Origin: Symbiodinium natans
Lineage: Eukaryota; Sar; Dinophyceae; Suessiales; Symbiodiniaceae
Assembly: GCA_905221605.1 (NCBI GenBank)
Contig: CAJNDS010001824.1
Coordinates: forward strand, 362,548 to 426,547
Direction of reading: 5' to 3'
DNA: 64,000 bases
Shown here: positions 12,101 through 22,503 of the stretch, one piece after another
Layout: every line of letters starts with the position of its first letter
Position numbering within the stretch: the first letter of the stretch is position 1
Notes under the pieces: generated by a model
The model's database searches: none
Seen by the model: the letters and a program-made list of their open reading frames with translations, nothing else
What the model was told of the DNA's origin: nothing
Translations under genes and position numbers: made by a program

Positions 12101-14845
12101 TTGGTTCTGGTTTGGCTGTGGGTTCTGGTGTGCACTGGACCAGGGTGCGTACGGATGTTGGTGCTGGTTATAGTCGTACCACGACCATTGGGATGCTTGC
12201 CAGCCACTTTGCCATCCGGCGTGCCATGGTTGCCATACTGGGGGGTCCACTGCCAATAGGTGGCTGCTGGGTGGTTGTGTGGTTGTGTTGGTGGTTCTTG
12301 CTGTGGGTGGGTGGGTGAGTCGCCTGGTGATGGGTCTTGGATGGGGTCAGCTGGGTGTGGCGGCTGTGTGGTAGTATCTTGGTCAGTGGTGCTGTTCGTG
12401 GTTGTACGGTCCCCAACCGGTTGTGGTGGGGTGATCGGTGTCGGTGGGTGTGTTTCTTCGAGGGGGGCCGTGGAGGTGGGTCTGAGCTGTTGCTCGCGTC
12501 TGGGAGGTGGTTCGGTGAGAGGTGCCTGTTCGTTGTTGGTTTGTGGTGTTGTGGTGCTTGGGTGTGGTGGTGATTGTGGTTCTGTTTTGGATTTGGCCAA
12601 TCGGTGTTTGTGTAGTGCCGAGGCTGTGAATAGCTTTTGGGCTTTGGCGGCTATGATTGGCAGGTGGTGGAGCGCGACCACTCCATTCTGTGTCCATGCC
12701 CGGTGTTCTTCTGCAGTCATGCCTGGCACTATTGGTGTGTCCGGCGGAGATGGGTGAGTGATGGTGTACACGGGGGCAAAAGTGGGGGTGTCGTTGGGGA
12801 GGGTGTTGTCGGGCCAGTCGGCATCTTCTGGTGGACGGAGGCTGGGGTGGTGGAAGTACCGTTCGTGTTCTACCCAGGCGTCCATGATGGCCTGATGGTA
12901 GCTTTGCAGGTGGTCAGCTGGGCTATTCGCCGTATGGGTTGGGTGGTGGTTCGGTTGTTCGTCCTGGTCAGTGGGCGTGGTGGTGGTCGTGCTGCCTCCA
13001 GCGTCGCAGGTGGTGTCAGCGGCGGCAGTGTTAGTGGTGGTGGTGGTTGTGGTAGTGCTTCCGTCCTGGTTCTGGTCTGGATTCAGAGGGGGGGGGTGTG
13101 TGGAAATGACGTAGATGGAGACCTGTCGGGTGCGCAGCGCAGCTGGCTGGATGTGGATATGTACGCTGGATCCTGGTAGAAGGTATGGTTGGGCTGCTCC
13201 CGCCAGGTCAACCTCGAAGGGGGATGGGAGCGGGGCTGTCCGTCCGTCCTGGCAGCCCGGGGAATCTGTGTCTCGGTGTTTGTTGTTGGTCTGGTGGTGG
13301 CATGGGTCGGTCTCTGGGTGCTTGTGAGGAGGATGAGGCTGCGGCTGGGTGTGGCGATTGGTGTGTTGTGGGGTGTGACGTGTGTTGGTGGGCTGCGCTG
13401 TGTGTTGAGCCGTGCCGTGTTGGCTGGTGTGGGTATGGCCTCGATGCTTGGCGAGGGGGGGAGGCACGATTCCGCACCACCGGATCTGTGGGCGGGTGTG
13501 TCACAGGTGTTGTTCCCTGCGATGGTACTTGCCTCGCATCGGGAGGTACTGTAGGTGTGGTGGTGCGCGTTGTGGTGGTGATCAAGGGGGATGCTGTGGT
13601 GTGGTTGGTGGCAGTGCGGGTGGGGTCGGTGTTGTCGTTCGTGTCGTGTGGTGTCGGTGTGGCTATGGTGTTTGGGGAGGCTTCTTCATCTGGTGCCTGT
13701 GTGGTAGGAGAAGGTGAGGACGAGGATGGTGGTGTTGCCGGGTGATTAGGTGTGGGTGTAGCTGACGGTGTCGTGGATGTGGTCTCGTACGTTGCAACCA
13801 GGGTTGTGGTAGCCGATGATGTGCTGGAAGTAGTCCTATCGGTCGCTGTCGAAGGTGGAGTGTCTTGGGGCGCCAGTGTCGGGGTAGGAGAGGATGACGT
13901 TGGTGAGTCGGTGGATGTAGCCGTTGGTGTCGTCGAGGTAGTTGGCGTTGTCGTCGGAGGTGTAGCCGTTGGTGTCGTCGAGGTAGTTGGTGTTGTCGTC
14001 GGTGTGGAGGAGGACTTTGTTGCCGTTGGGTTGGTCGATGAAGGTGGTGTTGTTGTCGAGGTGGAGGAGGTAGCCGGTGTTGTTAAGGGCGTCGTTCGGG
14101 ACGTCGGGGACGTTGTTGAAGTCGAAGTTGTGGTTGTGGTTGTGGTTGAAGTCGTGGATGTCGCCGTCGGTGTGGTCGAGGACATTGTCGACGTTGAGCT
14201 GGCCGATGAAGGCGGTGATGTTGTCGAGGTGGAGGAGGTAGTCGGTGTTGTTGAGGGCGTCGTCGGGGACATTGGAGACGTTGGGGACGTTGTCAAGGTT
14301 GGAGTTGTGGTTGTGATTGTGGTTGGAGTTGTGGACGCTGTCGACGAAGGCGGCGGCGTTGTCGGGGTGAATGAGGTAGCTGGTGTTGCCGTGGGTGTCG
14401 TCGGGGACGTCGAGGATGTTGTGGAGGTTGTGGATGCCATCCAAGGGGTCCAGGACGTCGTCAAAGAGGTGGAGGTAGCTGGTGCCATTGTTGGTGTAGT
14501 CGTCGTAGTCGGGGACATAGTTGTCGATGCCATCGAGGGGTCCAAGGGCGTCGTCGCGATGGTGGAAGTAGCCATTGGTGTTGTCGGCGTACTTGGAGAC
14601 GTCGATGTGGTAGTCGGAGTGGATTGGTCCACTGTTGGCGTAGGCGGTGTTCCCGAGGATGTGGGTGTGGTAGGAGAGGCAGGGCTGGCTCCCTCATTCA
14701 CCGCATTGGTGACTGTACCCGGGGAGGTCGTGGGGTCCCCTATGCGTACCGGCTTGCCGTGGTCCAGAAGAGCAGCTTGCCAGCACGCACCATGGACTCG
14801 AGAAAACGGTGACTCTAGCTTGTCGATGTGAAGTCTGTGAAGCAA
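9147..14845 (-). pseudogene. C/A-rich, Thr/Pro/His/Gln-rich broken open region downstream of the LINE ORF2 ('ORF3-like')
   Basis: On the minus strand, long open frames follow each other: 14845-13208, 13467-11767, 12256-11111, then 11210-10377 and, after one in-frame stop, on to 9147. Where one frame turns featureless, the next picks up richer protein text: a WQWTPQYG stretch hands over near 12250 to tryptophan/tyrosine/glutamine-rich sequence (WQSGWQASQWSWYDYNQ), later SYEMEQ-like and GGWWIEVQTTP segments, and finally a helical part with EERRQDLQTIATLF and MRVEHMAGLLEQV. This suggests one ancestral reading frame of about 1,800 codons broken by roughly three frameshifts and one stop. Composition is extreme (G/T-rich on plus), so some openness is compositional. 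Function unknown; it could be a third ORF of the retroelement, a neighbouring element, or captured sequence. Confidence 0.4.
13750..14660. repeat. Degenerate GTCGTCG/GTTGTG-rich minisatellite inside the C/A-rich region
   Basis: Several unit sizes overlap. GGTAGTTGGTGTTGTCGTCG-like words repeat near 13920-14020, and a longer unit of roughly 130-190 bp (DALNNT-YLLHLDN in one minus frame) appears near 14040 and 14220. All three frames stay open on both strands because stop codons are excluded by composition. Similar words recur at about 9225-9310. Confidence 0.7.
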
Positions 14846-15023
14846 GAGCCAGGGAAAGCGGCTGCGGTTGCGACACCATCAAATGTCGAGCTGTGAGGGT
14901 GGAGGTGGGGCATGCATGGGACGTGAGGGTATGGGAGGGTAGGGTCCAGGAGGCTGTCGCCCGGCGCACTGCGAGGGGGTGGGGGACAGGTTTCCTATCG
15001 GGTGGTATGGTGCTCCCCCGTAG

Positions 15024-17952
15024 TCATCTGCTGTCTCTCCTATCTTGGATTGCGTGCGCGGGGGGCACGGCGGGTGTTCTGTTGGTCGCAAGGTTGTGGA
15101 TGGCTGTTTGCCTTCCCGTTGTCCATGGTGGGTCGTGTCTTGCAATGAAGGTGTGGCTCATGCTCTCCCACTGGGTGCGGTTATGGGCCGCTGAGATCCA
15201 TTCGAGACCTGCCACCGCCACTAGGTGTCTTTCAATATCAAGGTGCGGATTGAAACGGTGGGCATGCCGAGCTCCATGTTTTCGTTGCTGCTCTTGTCTC
15301 CACCAGCCGATGCCTTTCCATCGAAGCATGTTTTGAAGGCACACCGGGCCGCGCGCTATGTGACCGTTGAGCCCCCATATTTGCTTCAGGATGAATGTGG
15401 ACCATCGGGTGATCCCCTCCTTATGGAGGGTTGTTCGAGCTGCGCGTAGAGTCCTGGTGTTCCAGTCTGTCCAAGCCTCCCCCGTTAGGCGCTTTTTGCC
15501 AAGCATGTTGCGTGTTTGGGTGAGTTGAAGCGAGTTAGCTTGTTTCAACAAGCATTCTTGTGGGGGCCACGTCCCACATGCCCAGAGGGCTGAGCTTCGT
15601 ACGTAGGTGTTGTGGAGAATGAGGCGTGGGCGAATGGGGGTGTCCGCGCACAACACCTTCTTGCGGAGGTGGAATGTTTTCCTGGCCCTGTTGTGCATCT
15701 CTGCTGCCAAGGCTGTTGTGCCGTTGTCAAAGGCGAGGGGGGAGCCGAGGGCGTTGAGGATGTGAGACGGATCTTTGGCCAGTACTGTTTCCTCGCCGAT
15801 TCGGAATGGTGTGCCCGTGCCCTCCGGATGACTGGCTATAATCCCTGTCTTCTTCGGGTGGATATGGAGGCCTCTGAGTCGGAGTTTGCCTTCGAGGATG
15901 GTGAGAAGTCGTTGTAGGTGGGCTTGTGAGTTGCCCCAGAGGCATCCATCCCTGCATCGGTGAGGGTGGTGTCTGTGGAGGGGGGCCGGCTTCTTGTAGC
16001 GTGTCCTCCAGGACCTCCCCTACGAGGACTGCGAACAACACCGGTGAGTCCGGAGAGCCCTGGCGTACTCCATTGGATTGAGCCACGATGGTGATGGCGT
16101 CGCCCACTGCAATGTGTAGTTCACGGGCTTGGATGATGTCAATCCATAGGTTGGCTTCCCAGGGGAGTTGGGCTTCGACGGCGATCTTCCGGTAGACTAT
16201 GTCGGCCATCGCGGGCTGAGACACTGAGTCGAATGCTTTTTGGATGTCCAACTTGACGATGAAGGCGGTCTCGCCCCAGTCCTTCGACATCCTGACCACC
16301 CTTCGTAGGACATATATCAGCTCAGTGGACTGCCGATGGGGGGCTGCAAACTGGCATGGGTTGCGGGTGAGATAGCTCCCTCCCCGGAGGAGGAGAAGCT
16401 GTGCTGCCCATTTGAGGAGCGTGCTGCTGAGGGTGATTGGGCGTGTTTCACTCCACTCCTCCGGCTGAAGTTTCTTCGGTAGTAGGACTGTGACGCCGTC
16501 CGCAATGTTGGAGGGAGATTTCCCCATGTATAGGGCGTCGTCCAAGAGGTCCTTGAGTGTGACGGACCAAGTCGGATGTGTGAGCAGGTGGCGGATGGCC
16601 TCATGTGAGATGCCGTCTGGCCCGGTGGCTTTGCGAGGTTCCCATTTCAACGTGACTTCTTGCAACTCTGCCATCTCAAAGGGTCTCCACGGGGTGACTT
16701 TGCAACGTGAGCGGATTTTGTGGCGAATAGCTGCAAGTTGAAGGTCTGGCTGGCTGGAAGGTGATTTGTTGAAGATGCCGGCGAAGTGGTCTCGTAGGTC
16801 CTGTTGCCAGTTTGGTGAGTCCAGAAGGTGGAACTCCCAATTGCGTGGTTTGTTGAGGTGGTCGATGGCTCGCATGGCTTTCCAGTCCATCTTGCTGGCG
16901 GCTTCGATGAGGTTCTTCTCCCATTGTCTGTGTTCCATCTTGTGAATTTTCTGGACCTCTTTCCATGCCTGTTTCCGGCCTGCTCCTGGAGGGGTGCCAT
17001 GTGCTTTGGCACGTAGGTCTTTGAGCGTTGCACTTTCCCGGAACGAGGCTGTGGGGGGTAGGGGCACGGTGATGGCCTGAGAGATGTTCTTGATGCGTTC
17101 GTGGAGAGTGTGACCTCGTGGTGCCTCCGCTTCGGCTGCCAAAATTTGATCTGGATCTCGTAGGGTGCGGGCTCCCCATGTGTTGTGGACGCGGGTCTTG
17201 CGCTTGAAGGCAGGGATGTTCGCTATAATGGGCTCGTGGTCGGATCTGGCAATATCACGGAGCTCTCTGACATACGCTTCCGACATGTATCCACCTTTCG
17301 TGGCCAGGTAGTCGAGGCGTCGGGGGGCCATGTCTTGGTTGTAGGGGTAGTGCGAGGGCTCAGTCGTGTGTTGCGGCGGCCATCTGAACTTTTGTTGTGT
17401 TGCCCAGTCTAGGACTGCGTTGCCTCGTCCACTCCGCGCTAAAAGACCAGTATCCCCTTCTTTGAACGACTCGTTGGCGTCGAGGCCTAGTATGCACGAG
17501 TGATTCCGGCATGCGTGGCTTCCCTCCCAGCTAGCGAGGATCTCCTCGGTGAGCGTGATGGTGGCATTCCAGGGGATGTGGCCAGAGATGATTCCTAGCG
17601 TCGACTGTCCGTTCTCGCCTAGGAACAGGGTTGTGGTGATACCGGCAGTACGGATGTGTGTGTGGTGGTGCGGTCCGAGCGACTGCTTGTAAACTATGGC
17701 TGTGCCTCTCCATTCGTTCATGCACTTCCCATAAAGGACGATCCAAGGCGGTTTTTCTTCCATATGAATTCCAGCTTCACAAATCACCTCCTGTATCATC
17801 AAGATGCGAGTATCTCTTAGAGATTCGATCTCGGTGATCGTGATGGTGAGGTCCAGAACCTGTTGCGGTGTTAGGCCTCCCACATTCCAACTTATCACTT
17901 TGAAGTCGGGACGGGTGGATTTGTGGTGAGATGTGAGACTCTTCGCAGGCTG
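15024..17952 (-). pseudogene. LINE ORF2: AP-like endonuclease plus reverse transcriptase, frameshifted
   Basis: The frame continues directly from the ORF1 stop. The endonuclease shows ISWNVGGL, IQEVICEAG, LGLDANESF and SDHEPI, the Asn/Glu/Asp-Asn/Ser-Asp-His landmarks of the exonuclease-endonuclease-phosphatase fold. RT landmarks are ATGPDGISHEAI, LLPKK..WSETRPITL, motif A (VKLDIQKAFDSV, near 16240) and motif B (QSNGVRQGSPDSP, near 16060). The frame then slips, probably at the six-base C run (minus strand) at about 15980-15985. The continuation, in another frame, has motif C as RCRDGCLWG at 15942-15959 where Y/F-x-D-D is expected, so the second catalytic Asp is Gly. The thumb/C-terminal part (GLHIHPKKTGII, then a Trp/Cys/His-rich tail) is open to TGA at 15024. 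No ATG precedes the endonuclease domain. Confidence 0.92.
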
Positions 17953-18966
17953 TCAAAGCTCTCGCCTGATGCTGCCCCAGTGTTCCTCCACTTCTTTCTC
18001 TTCTTTGTTGATCAGGCGCGAGATGGCGGGAATGTCAATCCACCCAAGTCCTGCAGGTGTGGTGCCTGGCTTAGGTTGTGTGGAGGTGGAGCAAACTCGA
18101 TGCCCTTGAATCCAGATAGTCCCCGTGGCGAACTCGGCCTCTACACTCGTGAAGCTGGCTCCCAGTTCAAGTGCCAGGCGTTTCACTCTCCCGGCTAGGC
18201 GTGCTTTCGCCCGGCGGGTGGGGCTTTGTGACATTGCCATCCACATGCGTTGAGGTGTTCCATCGGGCCTCTCCCCCAGGGTGACGTGTGCATCTCGGAC
18301 CTTCTTCAAGGCTCTGCGAACTTGTTCACGGACGTTCTGGTCGTGTGGTTCTTGTGGAAGCGGGATGATGGCATATCCCCGTCTTACTCCGGGTACAAAG
18401 GCGTCCTTCATGTTCACTTCTAACTGCAAGGTGGCCGCCGCCTGCTGTGCTTTTTCTAGTGTTTCCGCTGCAGGGGTGTCTTCAGGCCATCCTCCCAGGA
18501 TGAGGGCGGGTTTCCTCCCCATGTCGGAGCTTTCTGTGGAGAGGTTGGTAGATGAGGAGACGCTCCCTCGGCTGGCAGTCTCTTGCCACCTCCCAAATTT
18601 GCCTTCCAGCAAGGCGATACGGGTGTTCAAGGCTGCGTTGTCGTTGGCGATGGATTGTAGGCTCGCTTCCTGTCGGACCTGTGCATCTCCCAACCTTTTC
18701 AGTGAATCTTCATGGGTGGAGTACTTTTCGGTGAGGTTGTGCAGCAGCTTGAGCGTGTCGGACAATTGGGTGGTGACGCTGGTCTCGATTTGTTCCACCC
18801 TTTCCATGGTGTGGTGGATTTCTGCCTTCACTTCGCCCATGAACTCGGATTTGAACTCTCTTCTATCATCTCTGAGCTCCCCTTTGATAACTTCACGGAT
18901 GGCGTCAATGGTGAGCTCCCCCGCGTCTCCCCCTAGTTTTCTTTTCGGTGTAGTGGCTGTGTCCAT
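17953..18966 (-). CDS. LINE ORF1: coiled-coil nucleic-acid-binding-type protein
   Basis: 337 codons from the ATG at 18966 to TGA at 17953. After a basic N-terminus (TPKRKLGG), residues of about 15-125 form a long charged heptad-like helix (for example SDTLKLLHNLTEKY and NDNAALNTRIALLEGKF), as expected for a trimerising ORF1p coiled coil. Residues of about 150-300 form a compact domain (ALILGGWPED, RRGYAIIPLPQEP, REQVRRALKKVRDAHVTL) with the layout of the RRM-like plus C-terminal domain of L1-type ORF1 proteins, though I cannot prove the fold by eye. The stop is in the same frame as the following ORF2. The presumed role is packaging element RNA into an RNP. Confidence 0.8.
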   Translation of the reverse strand: MDTATTPKRKLGGDAGELTIDAIREVIKGELRDDRREFKSEFMGEVKAEIHHTMERVEQIETSVTTQLSDTLKLLHNLTEKYSTHEDSLKRLGDAQVRQEASLQSIANDNAALNTRIALLEGKFGRWQETASRGSVSSSTNLSTESSDMGRKPALILGGWPEDTPAAETLEKAQQAAATLQLEVNMKDAFVPGVRRGYAIIPLPQEPHDQNVREQVRRALKKVRDAHVTLGERPDGTPQRMWMAMSQSPTRRAKARLAGRVKRLALELGASFTSVEAEFATGTIWIQGHRVCSTSTQPKPGTTPAGLGWIDIPAISRLINKEEKEVEEHWGSIRREL

Positions 18967-19373
18967 GGTCCCGGACCTTTCGCGCTCCAGGTGGTTCTCC
19001 TTCTCGGGCTCCCTGCCAAAGCTCAAACTGGTAGGTGAAAAACTCCCTGGCGGGGAAGTGCAAGCGGTGAATCACCTCTCGGTGGTACAAGGCGTGTAGG
19101 CTCGCCGATCACGGTGAGGTAGTTGGAGTCAGTGTCCCCCGCTCGCCGGAAACAGCCGCGGTTGCCGATGGGCTCCGTACTTTCCGATCTCGCCGGCGAC
19201 AGCCTTCTGCTCGGCCACGCGTAGGGCACCCGATCACTGGAATGTGCAACTCCCTCACCCCTATGGCTGCAAGGAGCGAGCTTTTGGGGTTAGGAGCGCT
19301 CGCCTTTTTTTGGGGGTTTTCAGCTTTGTTGTCCTCCCGGTCACAGGGGGGTGGAGGCTCGAACCGCTCGCGG

Positions 19374-19393
19374 CTTGAGCCAAAATGGCTACG
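19374..19393 (-). other. Dinoflagellate spliced-leader relic at the 5' end of the LINE
   Basis: The minus strand reads CGTAGCCATTTTGGCTCAAG, identical over 20 bases to the 3' portion of the conserved 22-nt dinoflagellate SL; only the first bases are lost. It sits about 410 bases upstream of the ORF1 ATG and is preceded by a GA-rich simple repeat. Confidence 0.93.
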
Positions 19394-19822
19394 TTCTCTC
19401 ACTCTCTCTCTCTCTCTCTCTGCCGCGCCATCCTGGTTGTGCTTGCTATTATTCTCATATTTCATGTTTCTGTCACTATTGTTATTGTGATTCTTTGCTG
19501 TTTTTGCTAGTATGGTTGCTTGCTATTGTTGTTTCGACCTGCCTAGGGGTTAAATCCACACAAGCTGGGATATGCCAGGCGAGGCATGAATCAAGGGACG
19601 AAAGGAGGGACCGTTTTAGGGGTTATTTGGGGTTATTCAGGGGCTACTTAGGTACTATGTATGGTATATGTCGGGGTTATTTAGGGGAACAAGGTTAAGG
19701 GTCCCGCCTAGGGGTCCCTCCTTGTACCCCTTAAATCAAAGGTCCCGGTTCCCCCCCGGCTCAGGCATCTTTGCACGACAGCTCACACTCGGACAAGGCG
19801 AGGCGCGCACTCGGGGTTTCAG

Positions 19823-19920
19823 TTGGGATGTTCCCCCTGATACGAAGAGTCCTTAATAGGATTGTAGTACCCTCCATTATACTCCCTACTAAGGACTGGT
19901 AGTATAAGGGAACATCTCAA
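19823..19920. mobile_element. Family A MITE (TTGGGATGTTCCCC ends)
   Basis: Inverted ends: left TTGGGATGTTCCCCC, right end complement TTGAGATGTTCCCTTATAC; the interior TAATAGG...TACCCTCC...CTAAGGACTG matches three other copies. Flanks GGTTTCAG / GGTCTAAG may be an eroded 8-base target duplication. Confidence 0.75.
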
Positions 19921-20101
19921 GGTCTAAGGTTTAGACGCGGCGCCGGGCAAGAACGGAACATGGAACAGCAAAACCAGCAACCCTAAACCAGAAATGGCCG
20001 CGCCTTGGCGCGGAGCTCGGGCGCCACTGCAATCTTGAGCCGCTCCCGTAAGGCCTGCCCCAGATATCTTCGGGATTTGGGAGGCTTTTCTTGGCGGCCC
20101 T

Positions 20102-20102
20102 C

Positions 20103-20149
<47 letters not shown>

Positions 20150-20204
20150 GAAAGAGAGAGAGAGAGAGACAGAGAGAGCGAGAGCGAGAGCGAGAGCGAG
20201 AGAG
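20102..20204. repeat. Compound microsatellite (CAGA)n-(GA)n-(GAGAGC)n
   Basis: About 12 CAGA/GACA units, then GA units, then GAGCGA hexamers, read on the plus strand. Confidence 0.97.
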
Positions 20205-20849
20205 ATTTACGTCGTGCTTCAGAGTTCTAAATCCCTCAGCCACGACGTCCTCTACACTACGATGCGCTGCCCTCACCAATGGTCCGCAGGGCTTTGGGAG
20301 AAAATAGGGCGAACATGATGGCCTGCTCCACTTGCCTCACAGGGTTGGGTTTGTGGCCGGATTCGAATTGTCGCTGCTGCGTTTGGAGTTTAAGTAGGGT
20401 TTGTTGGCCACCGGCCACCTGCCTAGCCGGCACTCATTGCGCCCAGCAGGGCGACACGTATGCGGCCTCTTCGCCCTTATGATTAGTTTTTCTAGAAGCA
20501 GCATCTGCGTTGTGATTCTTATGTTTGTTACTATCAGGGTTTACAGTTATAGGGAACCATCCACATTTGCAGTGTGATGCGGTGGTTGATGGAGAATGTG
20601 GTTAGAAAACGTTTACCGCCAGGAGGAAGGGTTCATCACGTACCCTCTGCCCCACTTGGATCTGCTACTGTTTGCTTACGAGCCTCCCAAGAAATAAACA
20701 TATTCTTCCCTATAAGGGTAGTAAGGGGTCATTATTTTCCCATTCTTGGGGGGGTATGGGGGGGTTCTTAAGCACATAGTAGCCTGGCACACCTACCTGC
20801 CGCCATGGCCCGTCGTCGGATGCTTCGTGAGGCACACTTGTGTTCAGAT

Positions 20850-21159
20850 ATTGTTGACCAGCGATTTGTTGGAGGCACATTTGCCTCTGTTTAGAAGGCT
20901 ACATTCCCATCATCTTCGCAATCTCGTGGTGGCTCTGTTGGAAAGTGTTATACGCAGTGCGTGTGTGGCGTGTCAGCCAGCAGAGCTGATCAAGCCGTGC
21001 ATGACACTTCTGCTGGCAGCCCCCTCCCTGGCCGGACGCAAAAAGACGGGAAGAGTCTCAGCCTTGTCACAATGGTCCAAGGCTTTCTCGATCTTCTTGA
21101 GCTTTGTGTATCCGAGCCTCAAGGAAGCATTGGGGCTCTTGTTAGAAGTACTTCGCTAA
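20850..21159 (+). CDS. Possible leucine-rich helical exon, unknown protein
   Basis: An open plus frame ending at TAA (21157-21159) reads as amphipathic helices (LLTSDLLEAHLPLFRRLHSH, LRNLVVALLESVIRSACVA, SIFLSFVYPSLKEALGLLLE), resembling armadillo/HEAT-like helices. There is no ATG with clear context and no recognised family; codon content is the only support. Confidence 0.25.
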
Positions 21160-22503
21160 TTCTCCATCAACAGGTTCTGTGGCACATGCTATCGTACCCT
21201 TGGTGTTATCGAGGTGACAAGAAGCCACCAAGATGATGGTCACGGTTCCCACGTCCCCTTTTTGAGGGGGGCTGCAGTGCATCATGCCCGCTTGCCTTGC
21301 ATAACACCACCCTGCACTGGAAACAAAACATCTGGCCTGACTTGTCGAAGAAACCCTAAACCAACCACTGCCCAAGGTTCCGTCGCCATGTTTGAGTGGA
21401 GCCGGAACTCGGTGTCAGCGTCCTCCCCGAGACGGAAGCACTGGGTCTTCAATCTCAAAGGGCCCGAATAAGCTCATCAACCAACACACCAAAGCACCCG
21501 ATCCTACCCAGAACCCAACGTCCGTCCTAACCTTTAGGACATTTTAGGATGGTTTGTTGGGTTCGCGTTATCCACCTCAACTTCTCAAATCACACTCCTG
21601 CAGCTTCTCTGCGCCCCGTAACGCATTTTTCCAATACCTGCACGGGGCGCAAGGGCGATAGAGGGCGAAGCACAACGCATCACAAGAGCGCAACGTCTTT
21701 AGCAGGTCAAGACCAAAGGGCCAGCGAGCATGATCCCTGAGACTTCCAACAGAATCTAGAGATTGGGGGGAGGGGGGAAGTGGGGAAGCATGAAGGAGGT
21801 TGACTGTACTCACTACATGTTAATGGCATGGCAGAAACGGCCCCAGCCCAACTAAGTTCCAACTAAGCTCAGGGAGCTACCGTCACCATATGGGTCAGCG
21901 CACTATGGCTTTGCTTCCCTGCTAGGAGGCACGAGCTGTTGACATGTACAGAGAGAACGAACAAAGGGTGTGGTGGCGAAGCCTGTTCGCCTTCTTCCAG
22001 TCCTGAGTAGAGGAAACCATGCAGGCAGTGGCTGATACGGCGGGCGCCTGACAAAGACTGTGGCTGTCGACATGGGAGTCCTCCAAAGACCCTGATTTTT
22101 AGTTTTTTCCTTGCCAAGGACCGAAATCCCCAAGCAGACTCTACATGAATCTGGGTCTACTCATGAGAATCCTGCCCCTGAGAAGCGCACACCGTCACGG
22201 CTGGCGGCGTTGCCATTCGACTTCTCCAACTCCGTCGCGTACTCGATCTCTTTCTTCCTCGAGCGACCCTTGATAAGGTGGACATTCCAGGTTAGGGGGA
22301 AGTCCTGAATGCTACAACCCAACCAAACCTCTTGCCAAGGACAAGAGGCTTCACGGACTTTTTGTTGCCACGCCTAACTGCCCTGCAGGGCACCAAACAA
22401 AGAAAGGGTCTCTGCCCGCTCCTTTGGGGCGTGGGCAAGGTCCGCTTTTAAGCTGTTGACAAGTTGCTACTAAGCTGTTGCTTCTGTTGCTTCGGCTTCG
22501 TCT

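Larger units (their letters stand above)
15024..19393 (-). mobile_element. APE-type non-LTR retrotransposon (LINE) with spliced-leader 5' end
   Basis: The minus-strand order is SL relic (19393-19374), about 0.4 kb of leader, ORF1 (18966-17953), a TGA, then an endonuclease-reverse transcriptase frame (17952-15024). No LTRs or integrase were seen. Whether the element continues through the C/A-rich region to about 8.3 kb is open. The copy is dead: a frameshift precedes the RT catalytic motif and that motif is damaged. Confidence 0.9.
19394..22503. other. Repeat-bearing spacer
   Basis: Contains a CT/GA microsatellite at about 19395-19421; a loose G-rich foldback at about 19613-19760 (GGGGTTATTTAGGGG words); the family A element at 19823-19920; the tetranucleotide block at 20102-20204; and a small TTAGGA/CCTAAA foldback at about 21525-21555. 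One weak plus-strand coding candidate is listed separately. Nothing else was recognised. Confidence 0.55.

Noticed and set aside
9203-13745. Many plus-strand Cys/Trp/Gly/Val-rich frames over the C/A-rich region
   Set aside because: Shadows of the G/T-rich strand; the minus strand gives far more protein-like text and continuity with the LINE direction.
13752-14831. Plus-strand Val/Gly/Asp-rich open frame of 359 codons
   Set aside because: All frames on both strands are open here because the GTCGTCG-type minisatellite lacks stop triplets; the product is a pure repeat without protein-like structure.
20005-20318. Frames with TDRQTDRQ and RERERERE repeats
   Set aside because: Translation of the CAGA/GA microsatellite.
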